Of a stretch of DNA of 64,000 nt, positions 1-9,179 are shown piece after piece (the first letter of the stretch is position 1; every line of letters begins with the position of its first letter). The notes beneath the pieces were generated by a model. The model had not been told where the DNA came from, made no database searches, and saw only the letters and a program-made list of their open reading frames with translations. This stretch comes from Paenibacillus chitinolyticus NBRC 15660 (lineage in GTDB: Bacteria > Bacillota > Bacilli > Paenibacillales > NBRC-103111). Location of the stretch: contig NZ_BBJT01000001.1 of NCBI RefSeq assembly GCF_000739915.1, positions 364,758 to 428,757 of the forward strand. The letters are read 5' to 3'. A program made the position numbers and the translations under genes.

Positions 1-239
1 GGCATTATGCGCGATTCATGATCGCCGCGGTAATCGAAAACCGTTTTGATATTCAACGTTTGCAAGAATGTTAAATCCTGCTCCGTTAAACCGGTCAAGT
101 GATCGGAACGAAAGAAAAGGCCGTATTTTACTTTGCGGCCATCGGACGTTCGATAGCCTCCCATATCTCGGAAATTATGCACGCCTTCGAAGGGAATGAC
201 CCGATTGGCGGGATATGCGGCAAATTGGCTTGTTGACAT
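1..239 (-). CDS. Tyrosine/serine protein phosphatase, N-terminal part (runs off the left edge)
   Basis: This is the first 79 or so codons of a protein whose C-terminus lies beyond base 1. The ATG at 239 follows AAAGAGGTGC at good spacing. The reading contains HNFRDMGGY at residues 21-29 and FFRSDHLTGLT, which are the N-terminal signature of the IphP/Y_phosphatase3 family of cytoplasmic phosphatases. The catalytic CX5R loop of that family would fall outside the window, so activity cannot be judged. It lies downstream of the GH2 gene on the same strand, but a strong terminator separates them, so it is probably transcribed separately. Confidence 0.8.
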   Translation of the reverse strand, partial: MSTSQFAAYPANRVIPFEGVHNFRDMGGYRTSDGRKVKYGLFFRSDHLTGLTEQDLTFLQTLNIKTVFDYRGDHESRIM

Positions 240-287
240 AGCTGCACCTCTTTAGCGAAATATTTATTATTCAAATCTCATCACCAT

Positions 288-331
288 AAAAATCCCCCCC
301 TCTTCTCGATATGGCTTAAGAACAGAGGGGG
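288..331 (-). terminator. Intrinsic terminator after the GH2 gene
   Basis: On the minus strand CCCCCTCT (331-324) pairs with AGAGGGGG (303-296) and is followed by ATTTTT. It sits just past the stop codon of the GH2 glycosidase and before the phosphatase gene, and so closes the sugar-utilisation transcript. Confidence 0.75.
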
Positions 332-358
332 AAGGCTTTTTTAATAATCACTGATCGT

Positions 359-2839
359 TCAGTTCGTTAGGTCTTTCCGGGATTGAAGGGTCAATACGGC
401 CGGTACTAACCCTTCCGAAGACGCCTCAATGCGTATCTCTCCTGCCTCATCTAGTGACTGAATCAATGCCAAGGCGTAGCCATTGAACACGCTTCTCGTA
501 TCTCCTTTGTCCGATTCGTGACAACCCGGGTCTCCGTTCCCTAGACCAAGCAGCTTGCCTTCACCTGCTACATGGAACCGGATCAGGTTGCCCGCAACCG
601 GTACTACCCTTCCCGATTGATCCCTCACCGAAACCGTGACCATGGATACGTCCTGGCCGTCAGCGAGCAGTTCCGACCGGTTAGCCTCCAAATGAACAGA
701 GTATGCTTCCATTGTGGTCTCTTTCCGCTCTGCTGCTACCATCACGCCATCCCGATAAGCGATGGCTTCGAGAAGACCGGGTTCATAGGCTACCTGCCAC
801 GATAATGTGATCTCGCCCGCTTCAGTCTCCGCTTGCTTCTTGCCCAAGCTTTGGCCGTTCAACACCAGCTCCACTTCACTGCAGTTGGTATACACGCGGA
901 CCTCCACCTGCTGTCCCAGCCGATCCGGCCAGTTCCAGTGCGGCATAAGATGGACGATAGGCTCGTCCTTCCAGATCGATTGATAGAAATAGTAAGAGTC
1001 CTTGGCAAATCCGCAATAATCCAGGATGCCGAAATGCGATAGCACAGACGGCCACTGGAACGGCGTCGTCTCCCCGCGATAATCGAAACCCGTCCATACG
1101 AACAAGCCGCCCGAAAAACGGTTATTTAAGAAATAACGCCAGCTTCGTTCAGGTGTTGACGTGCCGCCCGCTCCGCCCAGATTGCCTACATCCACCTCCT
1201 TACCGAGCATCGTATATCTCGAGCCGTAGCTGGAGCACCGCCCGCCCTCTGGATCATCCTCATAGACGCCTCTTGCCGAGAAGAAGGAGACATTCTCCGT
1301 ATTCAGGACTTTGGCTTCAGGATGGGACTGGAACCATTCACCGATCGTTTGACTTCCTTTTATAGACTCGGCATAATTAACGCCATTGACCTCAATGTCC
1401 ATTCCTTGCTGACTTAGATTGGCAGCCGTAACAGGACGGGTGGAATCAATTCGCTTCGTCAAATCCTGAAGGCGCTTCAGCATCCGATTCGCTTGATAGC
1501 TGCCGCTGATCTTCTCTTCATTGCCGAGACTCCACATAAAGATGCTTGGATGGTTGCGGTCACGGTACAGCATGGATTTCAGATCATCGAGCTTGATCTC
1601 TGTACTCTCCGAGATCCGGTTCTCGTTCATAACCAGCATCCCGAGTCTGTCGCATGCATCGAGCAGCTCCGGTGCCGGCGCATGATGGGCGCAGCGGTAA
1701 GCGTTACAGCCCATTTCCAGCAGGCGTTTGATTTTATATTCATGCACACTGTCCGGCAGCGCGATGCCCACGCCGGCGAAATCCTGGTGATTGCAAGTAC
1801 CTTTCACTTGTACGTACTTACCATTAAGGTATAATCCATTCTGACGGTATTCCACCGTACGGATGCCGAAAACGGTCCGATACGTGTCGACAATTTGCCC
1901 ATCGTGAATCAGTTCAGTTATAGCTTCATACAGATGCGGCATGTCCAGCGACCAGAGCAGCGGATTCGTCACTTGAACCGATTGAAGAACCGTTTGCTTG
2001 TCGATTCCCGGCGTTTCGCAGTCGGATTCCGTGACGGCGACGAGTTCCCCATCCGGATTCAAAATGCTTGTTCGAATGCCGTACTTCATCGGCTGCGGAT
2101 ATTCGTTGCTTACCGTCGTTTCTACCGTAATCGCGGCCCTTTCATTGTCCATTCGCTCGGTTCTGACGAAGGTTCCCCAGCGGTCCACATGCAGGTAATC
2201 ATGTTTGGTTAACCAGACATGGCGGTAGATGCCTCCGCCTTCGTACCACCAGCCTTCGTCTCCGCCTGTCGTATCCGTTCGGACCAGGATGACATTATCC
2301 CCTTCCTCATCCCCATATTTCAGCAGGTCCGTGATGTCATAATGAAAGCTGGTATAACCGCTGAGATGGTCGCCGACGAAACATCCGTTCACCCAAACCG
2401 AGCTGTTCCGCATTACACCGTCAAATTCGATGATGATCTTCTTACCTTCATCCTCCTGCGGAATTTGAAATACCTTGCGGTAATAACCCACTCCATTGGG
2501 CAGATAACCTTGAAACGCGCCCCCGCGTTCCGGGTTGTACGGCTGTTCCAACCTCCAATCATGCGGTAGATTAACACCCACCCAGCCTGTAATCTTATCC
2601 TTTGGCGTATCCGAGCCGTAAATTTGGGCAATTTCGAAGTTCGGATCTCCCAGTAATTCTCGAGCGACATTCTGGGTGATACGTGCAGCTTCGCCGATTG
2701 CAAAGGGCTCATGTCTCTCCTCACCCAGCGCATTCGTCAGGCCGGCGATCATGCCGGCTTTTTTTACCGTCTTGACAATTTTCCCTACCTCACCGACATG
2801 AAACATCCAGTTTCGATCAAAATTTTCTCTGGTTCTCAT
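359..2839 (-). CDS. Glycoside hydrolase family 2 (beta-galactosidase/glucuronidase-like)
   Basis: An 826-residue protein with the GH2 layout: N-terminal sugar-binding beta-sandwich (PHDW, NGVGYYRK), an Ig-like domain around 230-330, a TIM barrel from about 340, and a C-terminal Ig-like domain. The acid/base Glu is E441 in WSLGNEE, and the likely nucleophile is E515 in LNTENVSFF. WTGFDYRGE is the conserved barrel end. The start was moved to the ATG at 2839 because AAAAGGAG precedes it; the open frame extends to 2896 without a better site. No signal peptide is seen, so it probably acts in the cytoplasm on imported oligosaccharides. It is the last gene of the sugar locus. The exact sugar specificity cannot be read from sequence. 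Confidence 0.9.
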   Translation of the reverse strand: MRTRENFDRNWMFHVGEVGKIVKTVKKAGMIAGLTNALGEERHEPFAIGEAARITQNVARELLGDPNFEIAQIYGSDTPKDKITGWVGVNLPHDWRLEQPYNPERGGAFQGYLPNGVGYYRKVFQIPQEDEGKKIIIEFDGVMRNSSVWVNGCFVGDHLSGYTSFHYDITDLLKYGDEEGDNVILVRTDTTGGDEGWWYEGGGIYRHVWLTKHDYLHVDRWGTFVRTERMDNERAAITVETTVSNEYPQPMKYGIRTSILNPDGELVAVTESDCETPGIDKQTVLQSVQVTNPLLWSLDMPHLYEAITELIHDGQIVDTYRTVFGIRTVEYRQNGLYLNGKYVQVKGTCNHQDFAGVGIALPDSVHEYKIKRLLEMGCNAYRCAHHAPAPELLDACDRLGMLVMNENRISESTEIKLDDLKSMLYRDRNHPSIFMWSLGNEEKISGSYQANRMLKRLQDLTKRIDSTRPVTAANLSQQGMDIEVNGVNYAESIKGSQTIGEWFQSHPEAKVLNTENVSFFSARGVYEDDPEGGRCSSYGSRYTMLGKEVDVGNLGGAGGTSTPERSWRYFLNNRFSGGLFVWTGFDYRGETTPFQWPSVLSHFGILDYCGFAKDSYYFYQSIWKDEPIVHLMPHWNWPDRLGQQVEVRVYTNCSEVELVLNGQSLGKKQAETEAGEITLSWQVAYEPGLLEAIAYRDGVMVAAERKETTMEAYSVHLEANRSELLADGQDVSMVTVSVRDQSGRVVPVAGNLIRFHVAGEGKLLGLGNGDPGCHESDKGDTRSVFNGYALALIQSLDEAGEIRIEASSEGLVPAVLTLQSRKDLTN

Positions 2840-2902
2840 AAACAACGGCTCCTTTTGCGTCTTAATCTTATTTTCGAAAGAGTATCTCCATAGCAATCAA
2901 TC

Positions 2903-3688
2903 TTACTCGGCTGTATCTATTTTTAATTCTTTCGATTCGGCAGCCGGTTTCAAAGCAGGCAAATAACTGGATTCCGTCCACAGCACCATGTCCAGCGCCG
3001 TAATTTCTTCCAGCGCTTGGACGATATTTTCTTCTTGATGATTTTTGACCGTGAAGCAGAGTTGCATCGTAGGCATACCTCCGGCCTCAGGCGGCGCGTG
3101 TTCATCCGGCATCATTTTGACGTTGGCGATTTGGATCCCTTGTTCGCCGAATTTGGAAGCAACCTTCCCAAGAACGCCTGGCATATCGATAATCGTACAC
3201 TTGACCTCGTGCTTTTTGCGGTGGCGCAACAAATGTTTCTCCCACTTGTTCAGCACGTATAGACTGATAATGACGAAAAACGTACACAGAAATGCGACAA
3301 ACAAAAACCCCGCTCCGACGCAAAGGCCGATTGCCGCCACAACCCAAACCGAGGCCGCGGTCGTGAGCCCTTTGATGACAGACCCGTTGCGCAGAATCGC
3401 ACCCGCACCCAAAAAGCCGATCCCGCTGATCACCTGAGCGGCCAGACGGGCAGGGTCGATCCGGACGTTGGATTCGGCAACAAAGTCGGAGAATCCGTAA
3501 ATCGAAAGCAGCATAATGGTGGTCGAGCCGAGACAGACGAGAATATGGGTGCGGAAGCCTGCCGCATGGTTGTTCCACTCCCGCTCGATGCCGACCAATC
3601 CGCCCAAAACTGCGGCGAGGACCATGCGTACGAACAAATCCCAATGACCAAGTTGCCAAACATTAGCAGCGGCGCCGGTCAATATCAT
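2903..3688 (-). CDS. MgtC/SapB family membrane protein
   Basis: A 261-residue protein with about five hydrophobic helices in the first 150 residues. It carries the family motif GGLVGIEREW (about 29-38) and GIGFLGAGAI (about 89-98), followed by a soluble C-terminal ACT-like domain (VKCTIIDMPGVLGKVASKF onwards). MgtC proteins are inner-membrane proteins linked to Mg2+ limitation and to modulation of F-ATPase; the role of this Gram-positive member is unknown. It sits 63 bases upstream of the GH2 start and 85 bases after the esterase stop, on the same strand, which is an odd place for a Mg-related gene. It may be co-transcribed by position only. Confidence 0.85.
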   Translation of the reverse strand: MILTGAAANVWQLGHWDLFVRMVLAAVLGGLVGIEREWNNHAAGFRTHILVCLGSTTIMLLSIYGFSDFVAESNVRIDPARLAAQVISGIGFLGAGAILRNGSVIKGLTTAASVWVVAAIGLCVGAGFLFVAFLCTFFVIISLYVLNKWEKHLLRHRKKHEVKCTIIDMPGVLGKVASKFGEQGIQIANVKMMPDEHAPPEAGGMPTMQLCFTVKNHQEENIVQALEEITALDMVLWTESSYLPALKPAAESKELKIDTAE

Positions 3689-3773
3689 CCCCCCCTTATT
3701 TCAAACATATATTTTGCAGAGTGTCCTGCCCTTGAAAAAGGAATTACGCGTTGCATGCCTATGCACTTCGTTG

Positions 3774-4787
3774 TTATTTTTTTGCGCCCGATTTCAAGTC
3801 TTTTAAGATGGCTGCCATTTTCTCGTCCGTAAACATCGGATCGGAAAAATTGAAAAGCGACTTCAACGAAAACGCTTTGACATAGTCGATCTTCGGCGAT
3901 GCCAAAAGATCCGGAAGATACCGCTCCAATACGCGACTGCTGCAATCATCGGCCAGCAACTGACCTACTGTTGTATACTCGTCAATCACTCGTTCTACAA
4001 GGAGAAAATTCCTGGATTTCAACCATGCTTCGCACAGCTTTGTCCATGCTTGCGCTTCCCGATGGCCGCCGGCCAGTCCGAGTCCATGAGGACCGCTTTC
4101 AAAAAGATGCATTTCGAAAGAAACCCTAAACTTCCTGAGCGCTGCCGCGAACATTAAACAATTCTCAGCCTGAACGACCGGATCGTCTGCCGTGATCCAC
4201 ATAAAAGTCGGCGGTGTTTCCTCCGTTACTTGCTTTTCACTTGATAACAGCTCGATCAGAGCACGGTCGTTTTGCCGCTCCCCCATCAATACCGACTTGC
4301 ACGATACATTCGTAAATTCGCCCATCGTAATGAGAGGATAACAGAGCACGAGCGCATCGGGACGGCTGCTGTATCGTTCGATCGGATCATTGGCTTGCGG
4401 ATTGCCGTTGTCAAAGCTCGTACCTGCCATCGAAGCAAGATGGCCTCCGGCTGAAAATCCCAACATGCCGATTCGCTTGGGATCAATATTCCATTCAGTC
4501 CCTCTATGCCTGATCGTTCGTATGGCCCGCTGAGCATCATGAAGCTGGCTCGGATATTGTGCCGGAGTAACCCTATAATGAAGGACAAAAGCCGAAATGC
4601 CGATCGCGTTCAACCACTTGGCGACAGGCTCGCCTTCATGAACAGCCCGATGCGTATAGCCTCCGCCAGGACAAACGATGACGGCTGGAAACGGTCCTTC
4701 CCCTTCCAGCAAGTACGGTGTTAAGCTGGGACAACCTTCGTTGAATCCCTGCAATGCGGGTTGGTCGTGCCACAAAGGAATATTCAT
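3774..4787 (-). CDS. Alpha/beta hydrolase, acetylxylan-esterase-like
   Basis: A 337-residue cytoplasmic hydrolase. VCPGGGY (38-44) forms the oxyanion region, GFSAGG carries the nucleophile S112, and TADDP and SGPHGLGL supply the likely Asp and His. This pattern is that of the BD-FAE/axeA-type carbohydrate esterases. After the catalytic domain there is a C-terminal extension of about 80 residues (from VERVIDEYTT) that I do not recognise. The gene starts two bases before the SGNH esterase stop region, so the two are translated as a pair. Together they would remove acetyl or other acyl groups from imported glycan fragments before hydrolysis. Confidence 0.85.
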   Translation of the reverse strand: MNIPLWHDQPALQGFNEGCPSLTPYLLEGEGPFPAVIVCPGGGYTHRAVHEGEPVAKWLNAIGISAFVLHYRVTPAQYPSQLHDAQRAIRTIRHRGTEWNIDPKRIGMLGFSAGGHLASMAGTSFDNGNPQANDPIERYSSRPDALVLCYPLITMGEFTNVSCKSVLMGERQNDRALIELLSSEKQVTEETPPTFMWITADDPVVQAENCLMFAAALRKFRVSFEMHLFESGPHGLGLAGGHREAQAWTKLCEAWLKSRNFLLVERVIDEYTTVGQLLADDCSSRVLERYLPDLLASPKIDYVKAFSLKSLFNFSDPMFTDEKMAAILKDLKSGAKK

Positions 4788-4789
4788 TG

Positions 4790-5437
4790 TTATTCCTCCA
4801 CCAACATACTTTTTATTTTTTCCGCAACGGCACTTCCGAGCTTCCGGTGTTGTTCCGCTTCGAAATGAATGCCGTCTGCCTCACTGGAAACGATCACGGT
4901 CGAAACATCCATGATAGACGCATCGGTATACGGACTAAGCATTGCGAATGCCTCGCCCAATTGTTTAGACTTCTCTTCCCCGCCCTTGAACATGCCTGCG
5001 AATAATCCAGTTTCCTTGATTGGCGGCGGAACTAGAATCAGAACCTGAGGGACTATCGTAATCCCCGGCCTTGAAAAAGTCGTTTTTACGAGTCCGGCAA
5101 GCGACAGGGTGCTCATCGCGATATCTAGCGCTGAGACGGAAAACCGCTCTTTCAAATCATTCGTTCCGAGCATGATCACGACAAGATCAAGCGGCCTGTG
5201 AGACAGCAGGCAGGTCGGCCAGTACTCTTTTCCACTCATGATTCCATCGATCGGATCCGCCCACACTGTCGTCCTCCCGGGCAAGCCTTCCTCGACAATG
5301 TCGTAGCCGTCTCCCAGTTCCTTACGCAGTACGCCCGTCCACCGAACATCCGCCGGAAACCGAACTCCTCGATTCTGCGGATCGGCTCCCCATGTATTTG
5401 AATCTCCGAAGCATAAGATCGTTCTCGTGCCGGTCAT
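4790..5437 (-). CDS. SGNH/GDSL-type esterase
   Basis: A 215-residue hydrolase of the SGNH fold. Block I is CFGDSNTWG with the nucleophile S13, block III is MLGTNDL, and block V is DGIHFEAEQH with the catalytic Asp and His. The start was placed at the ATG at 5437 because TTTGGAGGTG lies just upstream; the longer frame to 5467 would overlap the permease stop. No signal peptide is visible. Close relatives act as carbohydrate acetylesterases or arylesterases. Its location between the permease and a second esterase points to glycan deacylation inside the cell. Confidence 0.85.
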   Translation of the reverse strand: MTGTRTILCFGDSNTWGADPQNRGVRFPADVRWTGVLRKELGDGYDIVEEGLPGRTTVWADPIDGIMSGKEYWPTCLLSHRPLDLVVIMLGTNDLKERFSVSALDIAMSTLSLAGLVKTTFSRPGITIVPQVLILVPPPIKETGLFAGMFKGGEEKSKQLGEAFAMLSPYTDASIMDVSTVIVSSEADGIHFEAEQHRKLGSAVAEKIKSMLVEE

Positions 5438-5463
5438 CTGTAAACACCTCCAAAATAATAGTG

Positions 5464-6339
5464 TCAACCTTTGACGGCGCCAACCGTCAGGCCTTTCACG
5501 AAATACTTCTGAAAGAATGGGTATGCGACCAGCAGCGGAACGACCCCGATCGCGGCTATGGCCATGCGCATGGAGGTGAGCGGAAGATGACTTGTCGCGA
5601 CGACCTCCGTCGATGACTGCAAAAATTGCGCATCGAGTAAAATCCGGTTGAGCATGTTTTGAAGGCTGAAGTACCGGCTGTCGGTAATGTAAATCAATCC
5701 GTTAAACCAATCGTTCCAGTACATAATCGTATAAAACAACCCGACCGTAGCCAAAACTGGCGTCGATAACGGCAATACGATTTTCGCGAAAATTTTCCAT
5801 TCCTTCGCCCCGTCGATGTAGGCCGATTCGATGATCGGCTTCGGAATCGAGGTTGCAAAGAACGTTCGCATCAGGATGACGAAAAAACCGTTCATCAACA
5901 GGCTCGGAATGATCAGCGCCAGTATCGTATTTTTAAAATTGAAATAATTGGTGTATAGCAGGTAGGTCGGCACAAGGCCTCCGTTAAACAGCATCGTGAA
6001 AAATACGTAGAAGGACAGTATCTTGCGAAATGGCATCTCGGTCCGTGACAGCGGATAGGCAAGCAACGCCGTTAGAGTCAATCCTACAGCCGTTCCGACC
6101 ACCGTCACGAGAATCGTAATTCCATAAGCGCGCAGTATATTAGCTGAGTTCGTCCATAAATATTCGTATGCCGAAAAACTGACGGCTTTCGGGAAGAAAG
6201 CATATCCATGGCGAATGATTTCCATGTCGTCCGTAAGAGAAGCGGAGAGCAGCAACCAGAATGGCATGATGCAGAAAAATGTAAATACCAGCATGACGAT
6301 GTTGATCGTCCATTGATAAAATTTGCCGGATGATGGCAT
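5464..6339 (-). CDS. CUT1 sugar ABC transporter permease (LplC/YtcP type)
   Basis: A 291-residue membrane protein with six predicted helices. Its cytoplasmic EAA loop, ESAYIDGAKEWKIFAKIVLP, matches the coupling helix of binding-protein-dependent sugar permeases. N-terminal FFCIMPFWLLLSASLTDDMEI is typical of the LplC/YtcP group. It begins 15 bases after the partner permease. No ATPase gene is present in the locus; transporters of this group usually share the general MsmX-type ATPase encoded elsewhere, which is an inference here. Confidence 0.92.
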   Translation of the reverse strand: MPSSGKFYQWTINIVMLVFTFFCIMPFWLLLSASLTDDMEIIRHGYAFFPKAVSFSAYEYLWTNSANILRAYGITILVTVVGTAVGLTLTALLAYPLSRTEMPFRKILSFYVFFTMLFNGGLVPTYLLYTNYFNFKNTILALIIPSLLMNGFFVILMRTFFATSIPKPIIESAYIDGAKEWKIFAKIVLPLSTPVLATVGLFYTIMYWNDWFNGLIYITDSRYFSLQNMLNRILLDAQFLQSSTEVVATSHLPLTSMRMAIAAIGVVPLLVAYPFFQKYFVKGLTVGAVKG

Positions 6340-6353
6340 GGGAACTCCCCTTT

Positions 6354-7295
6354 CTAGAACAGTGCATTGTCTTTGTTGAATTTTCTCACGACCGCATTGG
6401 AAGTCAGCACCAGAACAAACCCGACGAGCGCTTGATACAAGCCTGCGGCCGACGACATCCCGATATCGCCCATATTGACCAATGCGCGGTACACATACGT
6501 ATCGATCGTGTTCGTGACCGGCATTAGGGCGCCCGTGTTAAGCGGCACTTGGAAGAACAGGCCGAAGTCGGAATAGAAAATGCGCCCGATTGCAAGCAGT
6601 GTCATAATCGTAATAACCGGCGCAATGAGCGGAATCGTAATCATTTTGATTTGCTGCCACCGGTTCGCGCCGTCTATTTTAGCCGCCTCATAGTACTCTT
6701 GATCGATGCCGATAATCGCAGCCAAGTAGATGATGCAAAGATGCCCTACGCCTTTCCAGGCGTGTACGATTGTCAGGATCCACGGCCAGTATTTCGTTTC
6801 GCTATACCAAGAAATAGGCTCTAGGCCGAAAAAGGGGAGCAGAGTCTTGTTCATGAAGCCTTTTTCGACGTCCAGGAAACCGAGCACGAGGTAACCGACG
6901 ATCACCATGGAGATCAAGTGCGGAAGCAGGATCAATGTTTGGTACGTTCTCGATAAAATGCGCTTGCGGATTTCATTCAGCAGGATCGCAAGCGAAATCG
7001 CGATTGTCGTATTAATGACAATGAAGGACAGATTGTACAATAACGTGTTGCGGGTGATGATGTATGCATCCTTCGTCTTGAACAAATACTCGAAGTTCTT
7101 GAAGCCGACCCACTCGCTCCCCCATATGCCCTTCGCGAAATTGACGTCTTTGAACGCAATGGCGATGCCGAACATCGGCAAATAATTGTTAACGAGAAAG
7201 TAGAGTAGCCCCGGCAGCGTCATGAGCACGAGCATCCGGTATTTTTTTGCCTTCCTCATCTCAAGCCGCAATACCGACATTTTGCTTGCCTTCAT
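6354..7295 (-). CDS. CUT1 sugar ABC transporter permease (LplB type)
   Basis: A 313-residue integral membrane protein, first of the two permeases. It has the LplB N-terminus with MLVLMTLPGLLYFLVNNYLPM, about six helices, and the EAA loop EAAKIDGANRWQQIKMITIP. It forms the heterodimeric channel with the downstream permease and receives sugar from the lipoprotein encoded upstream. About 190 bases separate it from the binding-protein gene. Within that gap a run of seven G followed by T6 on the minus strand might attenuate transcription, but I see no strong stem. Confidence 0.92.
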   Translation of the reverse strand: MKASKMSVLRLEMRKAKKYRMLVLMTLPGLLYFLVNNYLPMFGIAIAFKDVNFAKGIWGSEWVGFKNFEYLFKTKDAYIITRNTLLYNLSFIVINTTIAISLAILLNEIRKRILSRTYQTLILLPHLISMVIVGYLVLGFLDVEKGFMNKTLLPFFGLEPISWYSETKYWPWILTIVHAWKGVGHLCIIYLAAIIGIDQEYYEAAKIDGANRWQQIKMITIPLIAPVITIMTLLAIGRIFYSDFGLFFQVPLNTGALMPVTNTIDTYVYRALVNMGDIGMSSAAGLYQALVGFVLVLTSNAVVRKFNKDNALF

Positions 7296-7483
7296 ACGTT
7301 ACTACCACCTTTTGCTGTCATTGTTTTGTGCATGTTTTCATCTTATAGCAATTTGTCCGCCCCTACTTCCATGATCCCGACATCATATTTTTGAGTTTCC
7401 GACATCGGCTTGACTGTATCCGCGATGGCGTAAAAAACCCCCCCGTTCGAGACATTCCGTCTTTTACAGGAGGATCCGTCGGA

Positions 7484-9022
7484 TTATTTATTGGCCGCTA
7501 CCCAAGCGTCAAGCTGCTTTTGCTTCTCGGCAATGACCTTGTCGATGCCTGCCGCTTTCATTTGCTTGATATACTCGGGCAATACCTTAGCGGGATCCAC
7601 CGTACCGGTCTCCAAAGCGAGAGCGTACTGGTCCCTCACATTCGTAAGAGCCGCGATTTCCGTCTTAACAGGCTCCGGATTGTAAGTGAAGCCGAGCGCT
7701 TTCGATTTTTTCGAATTCTTAATGAATTCCGCCAGCTTCTGGTTACGGTCCGGATCTTCCCCGTTGAACACATAGGAGAGGAACATATTTCCGAATAGCC
7801 AGTTTTGGTAAGGGTAATAGCCGCTATTCGAAGCGTTCACGCCCTGTGGGAAATCGATGATATCATCTGATTTTTTTACGTAATGCTGCCCTTCGATTCC
7901 CCAGTCGAGCAAATTGATAAAATCTTTGTCTGTATACATCAAATTAAGCAGCATCATAGACCTTTCCGGGTTCTGCGCGTTTCTGGGAATGCTCCACATA
8001 TACGAGGTGATGTTGGTAGTGGTCGTGACGGCCGGCAACAGGCGCACCTCGATCAAATCTTGTCCTACACTTAAAGAATTTGCCGCTTGGCTAAATGGAC
8101 TCATATGGTGGAACGTCGAGAAGGCTTTTCCTGCCTTCATCAAATTTTGCCAAACTTCATTACTGGTTGCCGCATCTTTAGCAATATATCCGGCCAAATA
8201 CCATCTTCTTGTCGTATCCAGCAGCTTGGCATATTCTGGAGTTTCAACCCAATTGGCTACCCTCATCCCGTTATCGTGCGCCGGCAGCACACCGAGGCCG
8301 TCTCCCAAAGGATCCAGCATGCCACCGACGAAAGGGCTGCCGAGAATCGAGTTGGCAAACTTGATCACCGGAGTCACATCAGGCTCATTCTCCTTGATCA
8401 CCTTGAATACGGCGTCAAGATCGTCCAGCGATCTGATCGCTTTCGTATCGATTTTGTACTTGTCCACAAGATCCTTGCGCATCGAGATGCCGTAGTCGTT
8501 CGCAAAGTCCCGGACAGTCGTTATCCCGTAAGATTTCCCGTTGATCCTGGTCGCTTTTAAGTAAGCCGGATCCAGATCGTCCAGCGCTTTTTGGGCGCCT
8601 TGACCGTATTTGGCAATGTAGTCGTCAAGCGCAAGATAGTTGCCCTTGGCCACTTGCTGCTCGTACGTGCCTCGGCCGCTTACGATGAGGTCCATTTTCT
8701 CGTTGCCGGACAGCATCAGTGTGGTTTGCTGCGCCCAGGCGCCTTTAGTGATCTGAACGAGCTTCACGGTCGCATTGATTTTTTCCTTCGTAATCTTGTT
8801 GATTTTTTCTTGTACGGCTTTCAAGTCTTTCTGCTCGCCGGCAACCGGAAACACCATCGTCAGTTCAACGGGCTTCAGGTCCGGGTTCGCGCTGCCCGAC
8901 AGTTCAGGAGCTCCGCTCGCATTCGGTTGGTTGCTCGAGCCCGAGCTGCAGGCCGTGACCAGAGTAGACGTTGCCAGCACGGAAATCAGAAGCATTGCAG
9001 CGCTCTTCATGCTTTTCTTCAT
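7484..9022 (-). CDS. Extracellular sugar-binding lipoprotein (LplA type)
   Basis: A 512-residue solute-binding protein. The signal peptide MKKSMKSAAMLLISVLATST leads to the lipobox LVTAC, and a Ser/Gly/Asn/Pro-rich linker follows, so it is a lipid-anchored surface protein. The mature part reads as family 1 extracellular binding proteins of the LplA group (VELTMVFPVAGEQKDL near the start, MWSIPRNAQNPERSMMLLN in the C-terminal lobe). It is the specificity component of the two-permease importer downstream. The ligand is unknown; the esterases and GH2 enzyme suggest an acylated plant oligosaccharide. Confidence 0.92.
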   Translation of the reverse strand: MKKSMKSAAMLLISVLATSTLVTACSSGSSNQPNASGAPELSGSANPDLKPVELTMVFPVAGEQKDLKAVQEKINKITKEKINATVKLVQITKGAWAQQTTLMLSGNEKMDLIVSGRGTYEQQVAKGNYLALDDYIAKYGQGAQKALDDLDPAYLKATRINGKSYGITTVRDFANDYGISMRKDLVDKYKIDTKAIRSLDDLDAVFKVIKENEPDVTPVIKFANSILGSPFVGGMLDPLGDGLGVLPAHDNGMRVANWVETPEYAKLLDTTRRWYLAGYIAKDAATSNEVWQNLMKAGKAFSTFHHMSPFSQAANSLSVGQDLIEVRLLPAVTTTTNITSYMWSIPRNAQNPERSMMLLNLMYTDKDFINLLDWGIEGQHYVKKSDDIIDFPQGVNASNSGYYPYQNWLFGNMFLSYVFNGEDPDRNQKLAEFIKNSKKSKALGFTYNPEPVKTEIAALTNVRDQYALALETGTVDPAKVLPEYIKQMKAAGIDKVIAEKQKQLDAWVAANK

Positions 9023-9138
9023 GTATGAACCCCCTATTTTGATTGGTCTTGCCGCTTGCTATTATTATTTTATTGAAGTTCCCGTTTACCCGCTTTCAAG
9101 AATCCGTTCTCTCGGTTTCGAGATTCCGTCCACATAAA

Positions 9139-9161
9139 GAGAAAAACGCCAGTTGGCGTCC
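9139..9161 (-). terminator. Terminator after the response regulator gene
   Basis: ACGCCA (9146-9151) and TGGCGT (9154-9159) form a short GC-rich hairpin, followed on the minus strand by TTTTTCTCTTT. It lies 20 bases past the regulator stop and separates the two-component genes from the transporter operon. Confidence 0.7.
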
Positions 9162-9179
9162 TTGATGTACATATTTCGT

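Noticed and set aside
3045..3437. Antisense frames inside the MgtC gene and similar shadows in the ABC permease genes
   Set aside because: They lack start sites and domain resemblance and lie wholly inside well-supported genes.
7430..7460. Terminator between the binding-protein and permease genes
   Set aside because: A G7-T6 string is present on the minus strand, but no stable stem; left as a remark only.
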